DNA of 6,643 nucleotides from an uncultured Clostridium sp. (GTDB taxonomy: Bacteria; Bacillota; Clostridia; TANB77; CAG-508), in contig CAJKVD010000042.1 of assembly GCA_905203195.1 (NCBI GenBank), positions 1 to 6,643 of the forward strand. Reading direction: 5' to 3'. Numbering within the stretch: position 1 is the first letter of the stretch; each line of letters starts with the position of its first letter. The notes beneath the pieces were generated by a model. That model saw only the letters and a list, made by a program, of their open reading frames with translations. It was not told the DNA's origin and ran no database searches. Below are positions 1 through 5,753 of this stretch, piece by piece. The position numbers and the translations under genes were made by a program.

Positions 1-2
1 AT

Positions 3-1358
3 GATGATAAAAAAGAATGGGCAAATGTAATGCTAAGTGATGGTACATACAAAGGTGATAGAGTTGCAGTAGGACAAACAGTGGCAGAAAGAGATTTAGG
101 AAGTATGTATGTGTGGATACCAAGATATGCCTATAAAATAGCAGGAGAAAAAAATATAGAAGTAACATTTTTAAAAGGTAATACAAATGAAGGTTCAGAT
201 GGAGTAATATATACAGCAGATGAATCAACAGATACAAGTAAAACAGCAATAGTACATCCAGCATTTAATTTAGGAGGAACAGAATTAAATGGATTCTGGG
301 TAGCAAAATTTGAAGCAAGTGGAACAAATAAAGATGGAAATGCAGTAGGAAATGCAAGTAGTTCATCATCAGAACAACAATATGCACCAGATAGTACAAC
401 AATAGCCAGAAGTTTACCAAATAAAATAAGTTGGAGACACATATCTATAGGTGAAAGTGAAAAACGTAGTATGGATATAGCAACAACTTCAAAATCAAGT
501 TTTGGATTAACAAGTGGGGCAAATACTCATTTAATAAAAAATAGTGAATGGGGAGCAGTAGCATATTTGTGTTATAGTGAATGTGGAAGTGCTCCAATGA
601 CAAATGGGGCAGGAACTTGGTTAAGTGACCATTACTATGATTTATATACAGGCCAAGGACCTAAATCATCAGGTGATGAAGGAAATTACAGTTATGATGC
701 ATCACATAATTACAGTACATCAAATGGAGTACTTTCAAGTACAACAAGAAATGTAACAGGTGTATATGATATGGCAGGAGGAGCTTGGGAAAGAGTAGCA
801 GGATATTTAGATAATTCTAATAGTTATTTAGATGCTTATGGAGTAAGTGAAGATGGAACTATAAAATATTTTCAAAATGGAAAATTGAATTCAAGATATG
901 CAAGTTTATGGGATTCATATGAAGTAAGTGAAGAAGAAAAAAATAATAAAATAACATTAAGTGATGGAACAGTAGAAACAGGATTATGGGATGGATCAAA
1001 AACGGCATTAAAATATCAAGAAGCACGTTATAAATTAACAAAATATAATTATGACCACATGGCAAATCATAAAGGAATAGGAATAAATGAAGTATCATCA
1101 ACATTTGCATTTTATGCTCCATCAGGAACAAATGGAAGTTGGAACTGGTTTGCATCAGCAGCGAATGCAGTATCAGGTAGTGCTGGATACGGGTACGCGT
1201 GGGATGGAGACCTAACTTTTATAGGCCATCTGGCTTGTCCTTTCGTCGAACGTGGGGGCGATTGCAACGCCGGCAGTGGTGCTGGTGTGTTATCTTCTAA
1301 CATCACTGGCGGCTACCCTTACTACTACGGCGGGTTCCGTGCGGCTTTGGTCGTGTAG
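3..1358 (+). CDS. DGR-type variable target protein with FGE-sulfatase/C-type-lectin-like domain (5' partial)
   Basis: The frame is open from base 3 with no stop before the first ATG at 30, so the true start is probably upstream of the window. The visible part is at least 451 codons. Numbering from the Met at 30, YVWIPRYAYKI lies at 27-37, a Ser/Thr/Asn-rich stretch near 95-130, EWGAVAYL at 173-180, and GVYDMAGGAWE at 244-254. These segments resemble the formylglycine-generating-enzyme/C-type-lectin fold found in many retroelement target proteins; this is family recognition without an alignment. The last 59 residues (384-442) end in GGFRAALVV and differ in base composition from the rest, as expected for a variable repeat. 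The role is probably display of a diversified ligand-binding face. Related clostridial proteins, as I recall them, carry an N-terminal pilin-like or membrane segment, which here would lie outside the window. A plain non-diversified FGE-like surface protein is the main alternative. Confidence 0.8.
   Translation, partial: DDKKEWANVMLSDGTYKGDRVAVGQTVAERDLGSMYVWIPRYAYKIAGEKNIEVTFLKGNTNEGSDGVIYTADESTDTSKTAIVHPAFNLGGTELNGFWVAKFEASGTNKDGNAVGNASSSSSEQQYAPDSTTIARSLPNKISWRHISIGESEKRSMDIATTSKSSFGLTSGANTHLIKNSEWGAVAYLCYSECGSAPMTNGAGTWLSDHYYDLYTGQGPKSSGDEGNYSYDASHNYSTSNGVLSSTTRNVTGVYDMAGGAWERVAGYLDNSNSYLDAYGVSEDGTIKYFQNGKLNSRYASLWDSYEVSEEEKNNKITLSDGTVETGLWDGSKTALKYQEARYKLTKYNYDHMANHKGIGINEVSSTFAFYAPSGTNGSWNWFASAANAVSGSAGYGYAWDGDLTFIGHLACPFVERGGDCNAGSGAGVLSSNITGGYPYYYGGFRAALVV
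1179..1355 (+). other. Putative DGR variable repeat (VR) at the 3' end of the target gene
   Basis: By hand count, 1181-1356 is 99/176 G+C (about 56%) with 26 A (about 15%). The sample 841-900 of the same gene is 27% G+C and 47% A. Of the 59 codons, 22 end in C, 21 in T, 10 in G and only 6 in A, whereas the upstream codons mostly end in A. DGRs copy an A-rich template through error-prone reverse transcription that replaces adenines at random, so AAC/AAT template codons become NNC/NNT. That fits adenine loss, the C/T third positions and the placement at the extreme C-terminus. The protein segment contains FVERGG and GSGAGV and ends GGFRAALVV, like the lectin-fold VR ends of other DGR targets. 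The left boundary is uncertain and could lie 20-45 bases either side. The template repeat is not in the window, so substitution at template adenines cannot be shown. Confidence 0.75.
1328..1358 (+). other. Candidate invariant 3' end of VR (IMH-like)
   Basis: Bases 1328-1356 contain no adenine in a genome where A is the commonest base, and they encode GGFRAALVV followed by TAG. In known DGRs the initiation-of-mutagenic-homing site is a G+C-rich, unmutated block at the 3' end of the VR, and it usually encodes the conserved end of the lectin fold. Position and composition fit. Without the template repeat, the boundary between variable and invariant parts cannot be fixed. Confidence 0.4.
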
Positions 1359-1360
1359 CA

Positions 1361-1474
1361 TTTATTGATAAAAGAACCTTTTCCTTTAGTAACTTTACGC
1401 AAAGCAGAATATAAGCTTTCTATTGCATTTGTAGTGTAAATGGCTTTTCTTATTGCATTAGGATACTCGAATAT
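1361..1474 (-). pseudogene. IS256/Mutator-family transposase remnant
   Basis: The minus strand from 1474 down to 1361 encodes about 38 residues, including FEYPNAIRKAIYTTNAIESL followed by a segment ending LRKVTKGKGSF. This is the conserved C-terminal block of IS256-family (Mutator-type) transposases, which normally run to about 400 residues. The glutamate in TTNAIE is probably the third acidic catalytic residue; that is from memory of the family. A stop codon (TAA, forward 1475-1477) precedes the block in frame, and family similarity is lost at 1360, next to the stop codon of the variable gene. Adding one base near 1474 would join an upstream frame reading FYKRLIKY to the block, so a one-base deletion may have broken the gene there. 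The remainder is missing, so the fragment cannot be active. Both termini and any target-site duplication are unrecognisable. Confidence 0.8.
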
Positions 1475-1545
1475 TTAATTAATCGCTTATAAAAGGAAGA
1501 TATGTTAGATACAGAAATGTAAAAAGAAAATTTTAAACTAAAAAG

Positions 1546-1627
1546 TATTTATATGATATTAAGCAAATTAACTTATTAAAATGAATAATTTAAAAAAATT
1601 AAATATACTTATTTAAATGATATTAAG
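1546..1627 (+). repeat. Direct repeat pair, 18 bp with one mismatch
   Basis: TATTTATATGATATTAAG at 1546-1563 and TATTTAAATGATATTAAG at 1610-1627 match at 17 of 18 positions, 64 bp apart start to start. The second copy runs into the left arm of the inverted repeat at 1626-1653. The pair could be the trace of a small duplication or of a lost insertion. High A+T content makes chance similarity more likely than usual. Confidence 0.45.
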
Positions 1628-1653
1628 GAGATAAGATTTAAAACTTATCTCCT
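1626..1653. repeat. Perfect 10-bp inverted repeat (hairpin)
   Basis: AGGAGATAAG (1626-1635) and CTTATCTCCT (1644-1653) are exact reverse complements around the 8-base loop ATTTAAAA, whose inner TTTAAA is itself palindromic. The stem has four G-C pairs, well above local background. Neither side has a clean T-tract directly after the stem, so it is a poor intrinsic terminator in either direction. It could be a protein-binding palindrome, a decayed bidirectional terminator or an insertion-element end. Confidence 0.65.
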
Positions 1654-1720
1654 ATTTGACGTGTGAATTACTTGAAGTGTAACTTTGCTTTTTAAAAAGT
1701 AAAAAAATCTTAAAAAATAC

Positions 1721-1748
1721 TGTACTTTTTTCAAATTTATGATAAAAT
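1721..1748 (+). promoter_or_regulatory. Possible sigma-A promoter for the pyrH operon
   Basis: TAAAAT at 1743-1748, overlapping TATGAT at 1738-1743, could be the -10 element. TGTACT at 1721-1726 is a weak -35 match, 16 bases before TAAAAT. This would start transcription near 1755, about 70 bases before the pyrH start codon. A second candidate is TTGACG (1656-1661) with TGTAAC (1678-1683), also 16 bases apart, just after the inverted repeat. The A+T background makes either call weak. Confidence 0.35.
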
Positions 1749-1764
1749 GGGTGTGAGAAAAAAG

Positions 1765-1793
1765 ATGTACAAAATAGAATTTGTTTTGTACAT
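1765..1793 (+). promoter_or_regulatory. Perfect inverted repeat in the pyrH leader
   Basis: ATGTACAAAA (1765-1774) and TTTTGTACAT (1784-1793) are exact reverse complements around the 9-base loop TAGAATTTG. The element lies between the likely -10 region and the pyrH ribosome binding site. It could be a repressor operator with TGTACA-type half sites or an RNA hairpin in the leader. It does not end in a T-tract, so it is not a convincing attenuator on its own. It does not match any riboswitch or PyrR-binding loop that I recognise. Confidence 0.5.
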
Positions 1794-1809
1794 AATTTGT
1801 AAATATTTT

Positions 1810-1815
1810 AAGGAG
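1810..1815 (+). promoter_or_regulatory. pyrH ribosome binding site (decides the start codon)
   Basis: AAGGAG at 1810-1815 is the only strong Shine-Dalgarno sequence here. It is one base from GTG at 1817, which is too close for initiation, and 10 bases from TTG at 1826, which is acceptable. TTG is therefore the better start. Confidence 0.7.
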
Positions 1816-1825
1816 AGTGGAAAAA

Positions 1826-2536
1826 TTGTCAGAACCAAAATACAAAAGGGTATTACTAAAATTGAGTGGAGAAGTATTAGCAGGAGAACAAAAGACAGGT
1901 GTTAATGCAGAAATAGTAGGAAAAATATGTGATAAAATAAAAGAAGTAGTAGAAATGGGAGTACAAGTTGCTATAGTAGTTGGTGGCGGAAATTTCTGGA
2001 GAGGTAGAAATGGTCATCAAATGGAAAGAACAACTGCTGATTATATGGGGATGTTGGCAACAGCTATGAATGGCTTGGCTTTACAAGATGCTCTTGAGGC
2101 CAGAGGAGTGTATTCTAGAGTACAAACAGCAATAGAAATGAGAGAAATTGCAGAACCATTTATACAAAGAAAAGCAGAGAAACACTTAAATAGAGGAAGA
2201 GTAGTTATATTTGCTTGTGGAACAGGTCATCCTTATTTTACAACAGATACAGCAGCAGTTTTAAGAGCAACAGAAATAAAAGCAGATATAATATTACTTG
2301 GAAAAAATATAGATGCTGTGTATTCTGCAGATCCAAAAATAGTACCAGATGCTAAAAGATATGAAAAAATATCTTATATGGAAGTTTTGGAAAAAGACTT
2401 AAAAGTAATGGACTCAACAGCTACTGCTATGTGTAGAGATAACAATATGCCATTATTGGTATTTGGAATATCAGACCCAGAAAATATAGTAAGAGCAGTT
2501 ATGGGAGATAAAATAGGAACTATAGTTGCTAATTAG
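1826..2536 (+). CDS. pyrH: UMP kinase (uridylate kinase) PyrH
   Basis: The product phosphorylates UMP to UDP with ATP, feeding cytoplasmic pyrimidine nucleotide synthesis; family members are hexamers of the amino-acid kinase fold. From TTG it is 236 residues, normal for the family. Visible motifs are KLSGE at 12-16, the glycine-rich GGGNFWRG at 53-60, DYMGML at 72-77, [10 protein letters not shown] at 132-141 (UMP/phosphate region) and DAVYSADP at 163-170 in the C-terminal nucleotide region. The GTG at 1817 would add three residues but almost touches the Shine-Dalgarno sequence; starting at TTG gives [16 protein letters not shown], a typical family N-terminus. It is the first gene of the core block, with 38 bases to frr. 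rpsB-tsf, a common upstream neighbour, is absent. A leader palindrome lies just upstream. Confidence 0.97.
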   Translation: MSEPKYKRVLLKLSGEVLAGEQKTGVNAEIVGKICDKIKEVVEMGVQVAIVVGGGNFWRGRNGHQMERTTADYMGMLATAMNGLALQDALEARGVYSRVQTAIEMREIAEPFIQRKAEKHLNRGRVVIFACGTGHPYFTTDTAAVLRATEIKADIILLGKNIDAVYSADPKIVPDAKRYEKISYMEVLEKDLKVMDSTATAMCRDNNMPLLVFGISDPENIVRAVMGDKIGTIVAN

Positions 2537-2574
2537 AAAAATATTTTAAATTTAGGAAAGGAATGTGAATAAAA

Positions 2575-3123
2575 ATGGATTATTCAAATATGAAAGAAAA
2601 AATGGAAAAAACAATAAGTGTTTTTTCAGAAAAATTATCAGAGGTTAGAGCAGGTAGAGCAAATCCTGCAATATTAAATAAAGTAAAAATTGATTATTAT
2701 GGTACACCAACACCTATTAATCAAGTGGCAGGGGTTTCTGTGCCTGAAGCTAGATTGATTGTTATCCAACCATGGGATATTAGTGTGTTAAAAGAAATTG
2801 AAAAAGCAATTTTGACATCAGATATAGGCATTAACCCTAATAATGATGGAAAAGTAATTCGTTTGGCTTTTCCAGAGTTAAATGAAGAGAGAAGAAAAGA
2901 ATTAGTAAAAGAAATTAAAAAAATGGCTGAAGAGGCAAAAGTGGCAGTTCGCGCTAGCAGACGTGATGGTATAGAAAATGCAAAGACTGAACAAAAAGAG
3001 GGAAATATTACAGAAGATGAACTAAAACAGGCAGAAGTTGAAATCCAGAAGATAACAGATGCTAAAGTTGAGGAAATAGATAAAATTTTAGCTGATAAAG
3101 AAAAAGAAATCATGACAATATAA
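2575..3123 (+). CDS. frr: Ribosome recycling factor
   Basis: RRF acts with EF-G in the cytoplasm to split the post-termination ribosome so that subunits can be reused. The product has 182 residues, close to the usual 185. VRAGRANPAIL lies at 24-34, IDYYGTPTP begins near 39, SVPEAR and IQPWD follow, then SDIGINPNNDGK and the EERRKELVK helix. VRASRRDG carries the conserved Arg of the long three-helix bundle, and the C-terminal third is Lys/Glu-rich and helical as expected. AGGAAAGGA at 2554-2562 is a plausible ribosome binding site, 12 bases before the ATG, slightly long spacing. It follows pyrH by 38 bases, the conserved pyrH-frr pairing, and is probably co-transcribed with it. An A+T-rich gap of 95 bases with no clear terminator precedes ispA. 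Confidence 0.97.
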   Translation: MDYSNMKEKMEKTISVFSEKLSEVRAGRANPAILNKVKIDYYGTPTPINQVAGVSVPEARLIVIQPWDISVLKEIEKAILTSDIGINPNNDGKVIRLAFPELNEERRKELVKEIKKMAEEAKVAVRASRRDGIENAKTEQKEGNITEDELKQAEVEIQKITDAKVEEIDKILADKEKEIMTI

Positions 3124-3203
3124 GAAATATGTTAAGATATAAAAAATATGTTAAATAATATTAAATTGTTATAAATATAATAAAATATATAAGGCTAGAA
3201 AAT

Positions 3204-3209
3204 AAGGGA
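3204..3209 (+). promoter_or_regulatory. ispA ribosome binding site (decides the start codon)
   Basis: AAGGGA at 3204-3209 directly abuts ATG at 3210, which leaves no spacer, but lies 9 bases before the in-frame ATG at 3219. The second ATG is therefore the likely start, removing three residues from the longest frame. Confidence 0.7.
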
Positions 3210-3218
3210 ATGAAATCA

Positions 3219-4115
3219 ATGGATTTTAAAGAAGAATTGCAATCATATCAAAAAATAGTAAATAATGAACTAAAAAAATATTTAAAAAAAGACAATGGTC
3301 TAGAAGAAATTTTGCATAAATCAATGGAATATAGTTTGATGGCAGGTGGAAAAAGGTTAAGGCCAATATTAGTATTGGCTACATATTCATTATTAAATAG
3401 TACAGCATATGAAAAATGTTTTCCATATGCTGTTGCAATAGAAATGGTACATAATTTTTCACTTATACATGATGATTTGCCAGGTATAGATAATGATGAT
3501 TTTAGACATGGCAAATTAACTAATCATAAAAAATTTAATGAGGCAACAGCAATATTGGCAGGTGATGCATTATTAAATAATGCATATATTGTTATTAGTG
3601 AAGATATAAAAAAAGAAATAGAAAACCTGGAAGAATTGCAAGCAAAATTACAAATATTTAATGAATTTTCTCTAGCTATTGACAAAATGATAGCAGGAGA
3701 ATATGTTGACACAGAGTTTGAAGGTAAAAAAATATCAATAGAAGATTTAGAATATATACATGAAAATAAAACAGGTGCTTTATTAACATTAAGTGTTAGA
3801 ATGGGTGCTATATTAGCAGGTGCAACGGCAGAAGATTTGGAAAATTTAACAAAATATTCCAAAAAAATAGGTTTAGCATTTCAAGTAAAAGATGATATTT
3901 TATCAGAAGAGGGAAACGAAAAAGATTTAGGTAAACCTGTTGGAAATGATAAAGAAAGAGGAAAATGTACTTATGTATCTAAATATGGATTAGGTGGAGC
4001 AAAAGATATTTTAAATGACTTAATACAAGAAGCGATAAAATGTTTAGAAGAATATGGTGAAAAAGCTAAGTTTTTAAAAGATTTGGCAAAATACGTAGGT
4101 AATAGAAATAAATAA
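3219..4115 (+). CDS. ispA: Short-chain polyprenyl (farnesyl/geranyl) diphosphate synthase, IspA-type
   Basis: The enzyme condenses isopentenyl diphosphate with allylic diphosphates (C5 to C10 to C15), giving the primer for longer prenyl chains. The 298 residues fit the bacterial FPP-synthase family. GGKRLRP lies at 43-49 (diphosphate binding), the first Asp-rich motif DDLPGID at 85-91 followed by NDDFRHGK, KTG at 184-186, and the second Asp-rich region DDILS at 225-229 followed by LGKPVGND. The usual DDxxD is DDILS here, so the last Asp is Ser. The DDxxxxD form of the first motif suits bacterial FPP synthases, but product length (C15 or C20) cannot be fixed by eye. The gene lies between frr and uppS, and UppS uses farnesyl diphosphate, so the placement fits its job. 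ATG 3219 is preferred over 3210 on ribosome-site spacing. Confidence 0.93.
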   Translation: MDFKEELQSYQKIVNNELKKYLKKDNGLEEILHKSMEYSLMAGGKRLRPILVLATYSLLNSTAYEKCFPYAVAIEMVHNFSLIHDDLPGIDNDDFRHGKLTNHKKFNEATAILAGDALLNNAYIVISEDIKKEIENLEELQAKLQIFNEFSLAIDKMIAGEYVDTEFEGKKISIEDLEYIHENKTGALLTLSVRMGAILAGATAEDLENLTKYSKKIGLAFQVKDDILSEEGNEKDLGKPVGNDKERGKCTYVSKYGLGGAKDILNDLIQEAIKCLEEYGEKAKFLKDLAKYVGNRNK

Positions 4116-4191
4116 GGCTACAATAATTCTTTTAAATATAGAAAAGGAATAGGACCTTTTTAACCTAAATAAAATATACAAGGAATTAAAT

Positions 4192-4905
4192 ATGAATTTA
4201 GAAAAAGAAAATTTACCCAAACATATTGCTATAATAATGGATGGAAATAGAAGATGGGCAAAAGCAAAAGGAAAGCCAGCAGGTTTTGGGCATAAAGAAG
4301 GAGCAAAAGTTTTAGAGAGAATTGTTAGATATGCAAATAAAATTGGAATAGAAAATATTACGGTATATGCATTTTCTACAGAAAATTGGAAAAGAGCAAA
4401 AGATGAGGTATCCACATTAATGGCACTTTTTCAAAGCTATTTAGATGATTATAGCAAAAGAGCAGATTCAGAAAATATAAAAGTAAAAATTATAGGAAGC
4501 AGAAAGGGGCTTTCAGAAAAAATGATTTCTAGTATTGAAAAATGTATGGAAAGAACTAAAAACAATACTGGAATTATATTTAATATTGCATTAAATTATG
4601 GTGGAAGAGAAGAAATATTGCATGCAACACGAAAGATTGCTGAACAGGTAAAAAACAATGGGTTGAACCCTGAAGATATAAAAGAAGAAGATATAGAAAG
4701 ATTTTTGTATACATATGGTCAACCAGATCCAGATTTATTAATTAGAACTAGCGGTGAAATGCGTTTAAGTAATTTTTTACCTTGGCAATTATCATATTCA
4801 GAATTTTTATTTATAAACAAAAATTGGCCAGATTTTACAGAGGAAGACTTAAATCAGGCAATTGAAGAATATCAAAAAAGAACTAGAAAATTTGGAGCTA
4901 ATTAG
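4192..4905 (+). CDS. uppS: Undecaprenyl diphosphate synthase (cis-prenyltransferase) UppS
   Basis: UppS adds eight isopentenyl units in cis to farnesyl diphosphate, giving C55 undecaprenyl diphosphate, precursor of the lipid carrier for peptidoglycan and other envelope polymers. The product has 237 residues, near the family norm. IAIIMDGNRRWAK spans 12-24 with catalytic Asp17, GHKEG follows, AFSTENWKR is at 60-68, NIALNYGGREE lies mid-protein, and RTSGEMRLSNFLPWQ at 185-199 carries the conserved Arg and Ser residues that bind isopentenyl diphosphate. AAGGA at 4180-4184, seven bases before ATG, supports the start. It sits 76 bases after ispA, whose product it probably uses, and 40 bases before cdsA. 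All key family motifs appear intact. Confidence 0.97.
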   Translation: MNLEKENLPKHIAIIMDGNRRWAKAKGKPAGFGHKEGAKVLERIVRYANKIGIENITVYAFSTENWKRAKDEVSTLMALFQSYLDDYSKRADSENIKVKIIGSRKGLSEKMISSIEKCMERTKNNTGIIFNIALNYGGREEILHATRKIAEQVKNNGLNPEDIKEEDIERFLYTYGQPDPDLLIRTSGEMRLSNFLPWQLSYSEFLFINKNWPDFTEEDLNQAIEEYQKRTRKFGAN

Positions 4906-4945
4906 TAGCATAAATATAGAAAATAAATAAAAGGAGAACTAAAAT

Positions 4946-5749
4946 ATGGATGTAAAGAGAATCACATCAGGATTATTGGGATTTCCATTAGTCGTAATAA
5001 TTTTTTTAATAGGAAATAAATATATAGTAGATGTTTTATTAGCTATCGTAGCTGGACTTGGAATATATGAGTATTTTAAGGCTATTTCAAAAGTATGCAA
5101 ACCTGTAAGATGGGTTGGGTATTTGAGTTGTTTAAGTATTGCACTTATACATTTAATACCACAATCTAAATTAAATATAGTGGTAACATTATCTGTTCCA
5201 ACAATTTTATTGATTTTATTTTTAAATGTAATTGTAACAGATATGAGAATAAATTTTAAGGATATTGCTTATACTTTTATAGGAATATTTTATGTGGTGT
5301 TTTTTATGATGTTTATAGCTTTTATAAATGGAATGCCAAATGGAAATATTAATGTGTGGTATGCTATTTCTGCTGCATGGGGAACAGATATATTTGCGTA
5401 TTTTATAGGAAAACATTTTGGAAAACACAAATTCAGTAAAGTTAGTCCTAAAAAATCAATAGAGGGATGTATAGCAGGAACGATAGGGGCAGTTGTAATA
5501 ATGCTTATTTATACATATTTTGCAAACACATATTGGGGTGTAAGTTATAGTTATGGCTATATAGCATTAATAGGAATTATATTAAGTTTAATAGGTCAAA
5601 TAGGAGATTTTTCTGCATCAAGTATAAAAAGATATGTAGATATAAAGGATTTTAGTAATTTAATACCAGGACATGGTGGAATGTTAGATAGAATTGATAG
5701 TTTGTTATTTTTAGCACCTTTTGCATACCTACTTTTTACCTTATTATAG
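4946..5749 (+). CDS. cdsA: Phosphatidate cytidylyltransferase (CDP-diacylglycerol synthase) CdsA
   Basis: This integral membrane enzyme converts phosphatidic acid and CTP to CDP-diacylglycerol, the branch-point precursor of bacterial phospholipids. The 267 residues match the family length. Several hydrophobic segments are visible, for example FPLVVIIFLIG near the N-terminus, VLLAIVAGLGIYEYF, TILLILFLNVIV, AYTFIGIFYVVFFMMFIAFI and FLAPFAYLLFTLL at the end. AAWGTDIFAYFIGKHFGKHK is a conserved family segment, and 225-251 satisfies the family signature (S-x-I-K-R, then K-D, then P-x-H-G-G-x-x-D-R-x-D). AAGGAGA at 4931-4937, eight bases before ATG, is a strong ribosome site. The rseP Shine-Dalgarno sequence overlaps its stop codon, so the two genes are probably transcribed and translated together. 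Confidence 0.97.
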   Translation: MDVKRITSGLLGFPLVVIIFLIGNKYIVDVLLAIVAGLGIYEYFKAISKVCKPVRWVGYLSCLSIALIHLIPQSKLNIVVTLSVPTILLILFLNVIVTDMRINFKDIAYTFIGIFYVVFFMMFIAFINGMPNGNINVWYAISAAWGTDIFAYFIGKHFGKHKFSKVSPKKSIEGCIAGTIGAVVIMLIYTYFANTYWGVSYSYGYIALIGIILSLIGQIGDFSASSIKRYVDIKDFSNLIPGHGGMLDRIDSLLFLAPFAYLLFTLL

Positions 5750-5753
5750 GAGG
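5748..5753 (+). promoter_or_regulatory. rseP Shine-Dalgarno overlapping the cdsA stop codon
   Basis: AGGAGG at 5748-5753 shares its first two bases with the cdsA stop TAG (5747-5749) and is seven bases before the ATG at 5761. This consensus site fixes the rseP start and suggests translational coupling to cdsA. Confidence 0.85.

Larger units (their letters stand above)
1475..1825. other. A+T-rich non-coding region between the accessory DNA and the pyrH operon
   Basis: No credible gene lies here. A minus-strand open frame at 1645-1845 encodes a low-complexity Phe/Lys/Ile-rich peptide, has no recognisable domain and runs into pyrH. The first 50 or so bases may be decayed transposase sequence. 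The rest holds an imperfect direct repeat, a perfect inverted repeat, poly-A/T tracts, a possible promoter and the pyrH leader, each listed separately. An A+T hairpin pairing AAAAAGTA (1694-1701) with TACTTTTT (1723-1730) also occurs, but such stems are common in this composition. Confidence 0.7.

Noticed and set aside
131..442. Minus-strand open frame of 103 codons
   Set aside because: It lies wholly opposite the variable target gene and has no recognisable domain; it is a by-product of A-rich coding on the plus strand. The same holds for minus-strand frames at 859-1155, 1112-1306, 2721-3113, 3248-3514, 3524-3862, 4074-4415, 5222-5428 and 6101-6430.
1370..1382. Small hairpin AAAAG/CTTTT just after the variable gene, as a DGR-type downstream hairpin or terminator
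   Set aside because: The stem is only five mostly A-T pairs with a three-base loop and falls within the transposase-coding remnant. Known DGR hairpins have longer, G+C-rich stems.
1359..1825. Template repeat for the variable region
   Set aside because: I looked for an A-rich copy of the VR end here and in the other gaps and saw none; nothing resembles the GGFRAALVV coding block.
1817..1825. GTG start for pyrH
   Set aside because: It leaves only one base after the Shine-Dalgarno sequence and adds residues not typical of the family N-terminus.
1645..1845. Minus-strand open frame of 66 codons in the intergenic region
   Set aside because: Low-complexity Phe/Lys/Ile-rich peptide, it overlaps the pyrH start and the inverted repeats, and it shows no family resemblance.
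3124..3203. Promoter in the gap between frr and ispA (TATAAT at 3176-3181)
   Set aside because: A perfect -10 hexamer is easily found by chance in this nearly pure A/T stretch, and no -35 lies at proper spacing. The 11-base repeat AAATATGTTAA at 3125 and 3144 is also explained by composition.
4142..4160. Hairpin AAAAGG/CCTTTT between ispA and uppS as a terminator
   Set aside because: A six-base stem with a seven-base loop, little G+C and a T-run only partly outside the stem; ending transcription here would split an otherwise continuous block. Weak at best.
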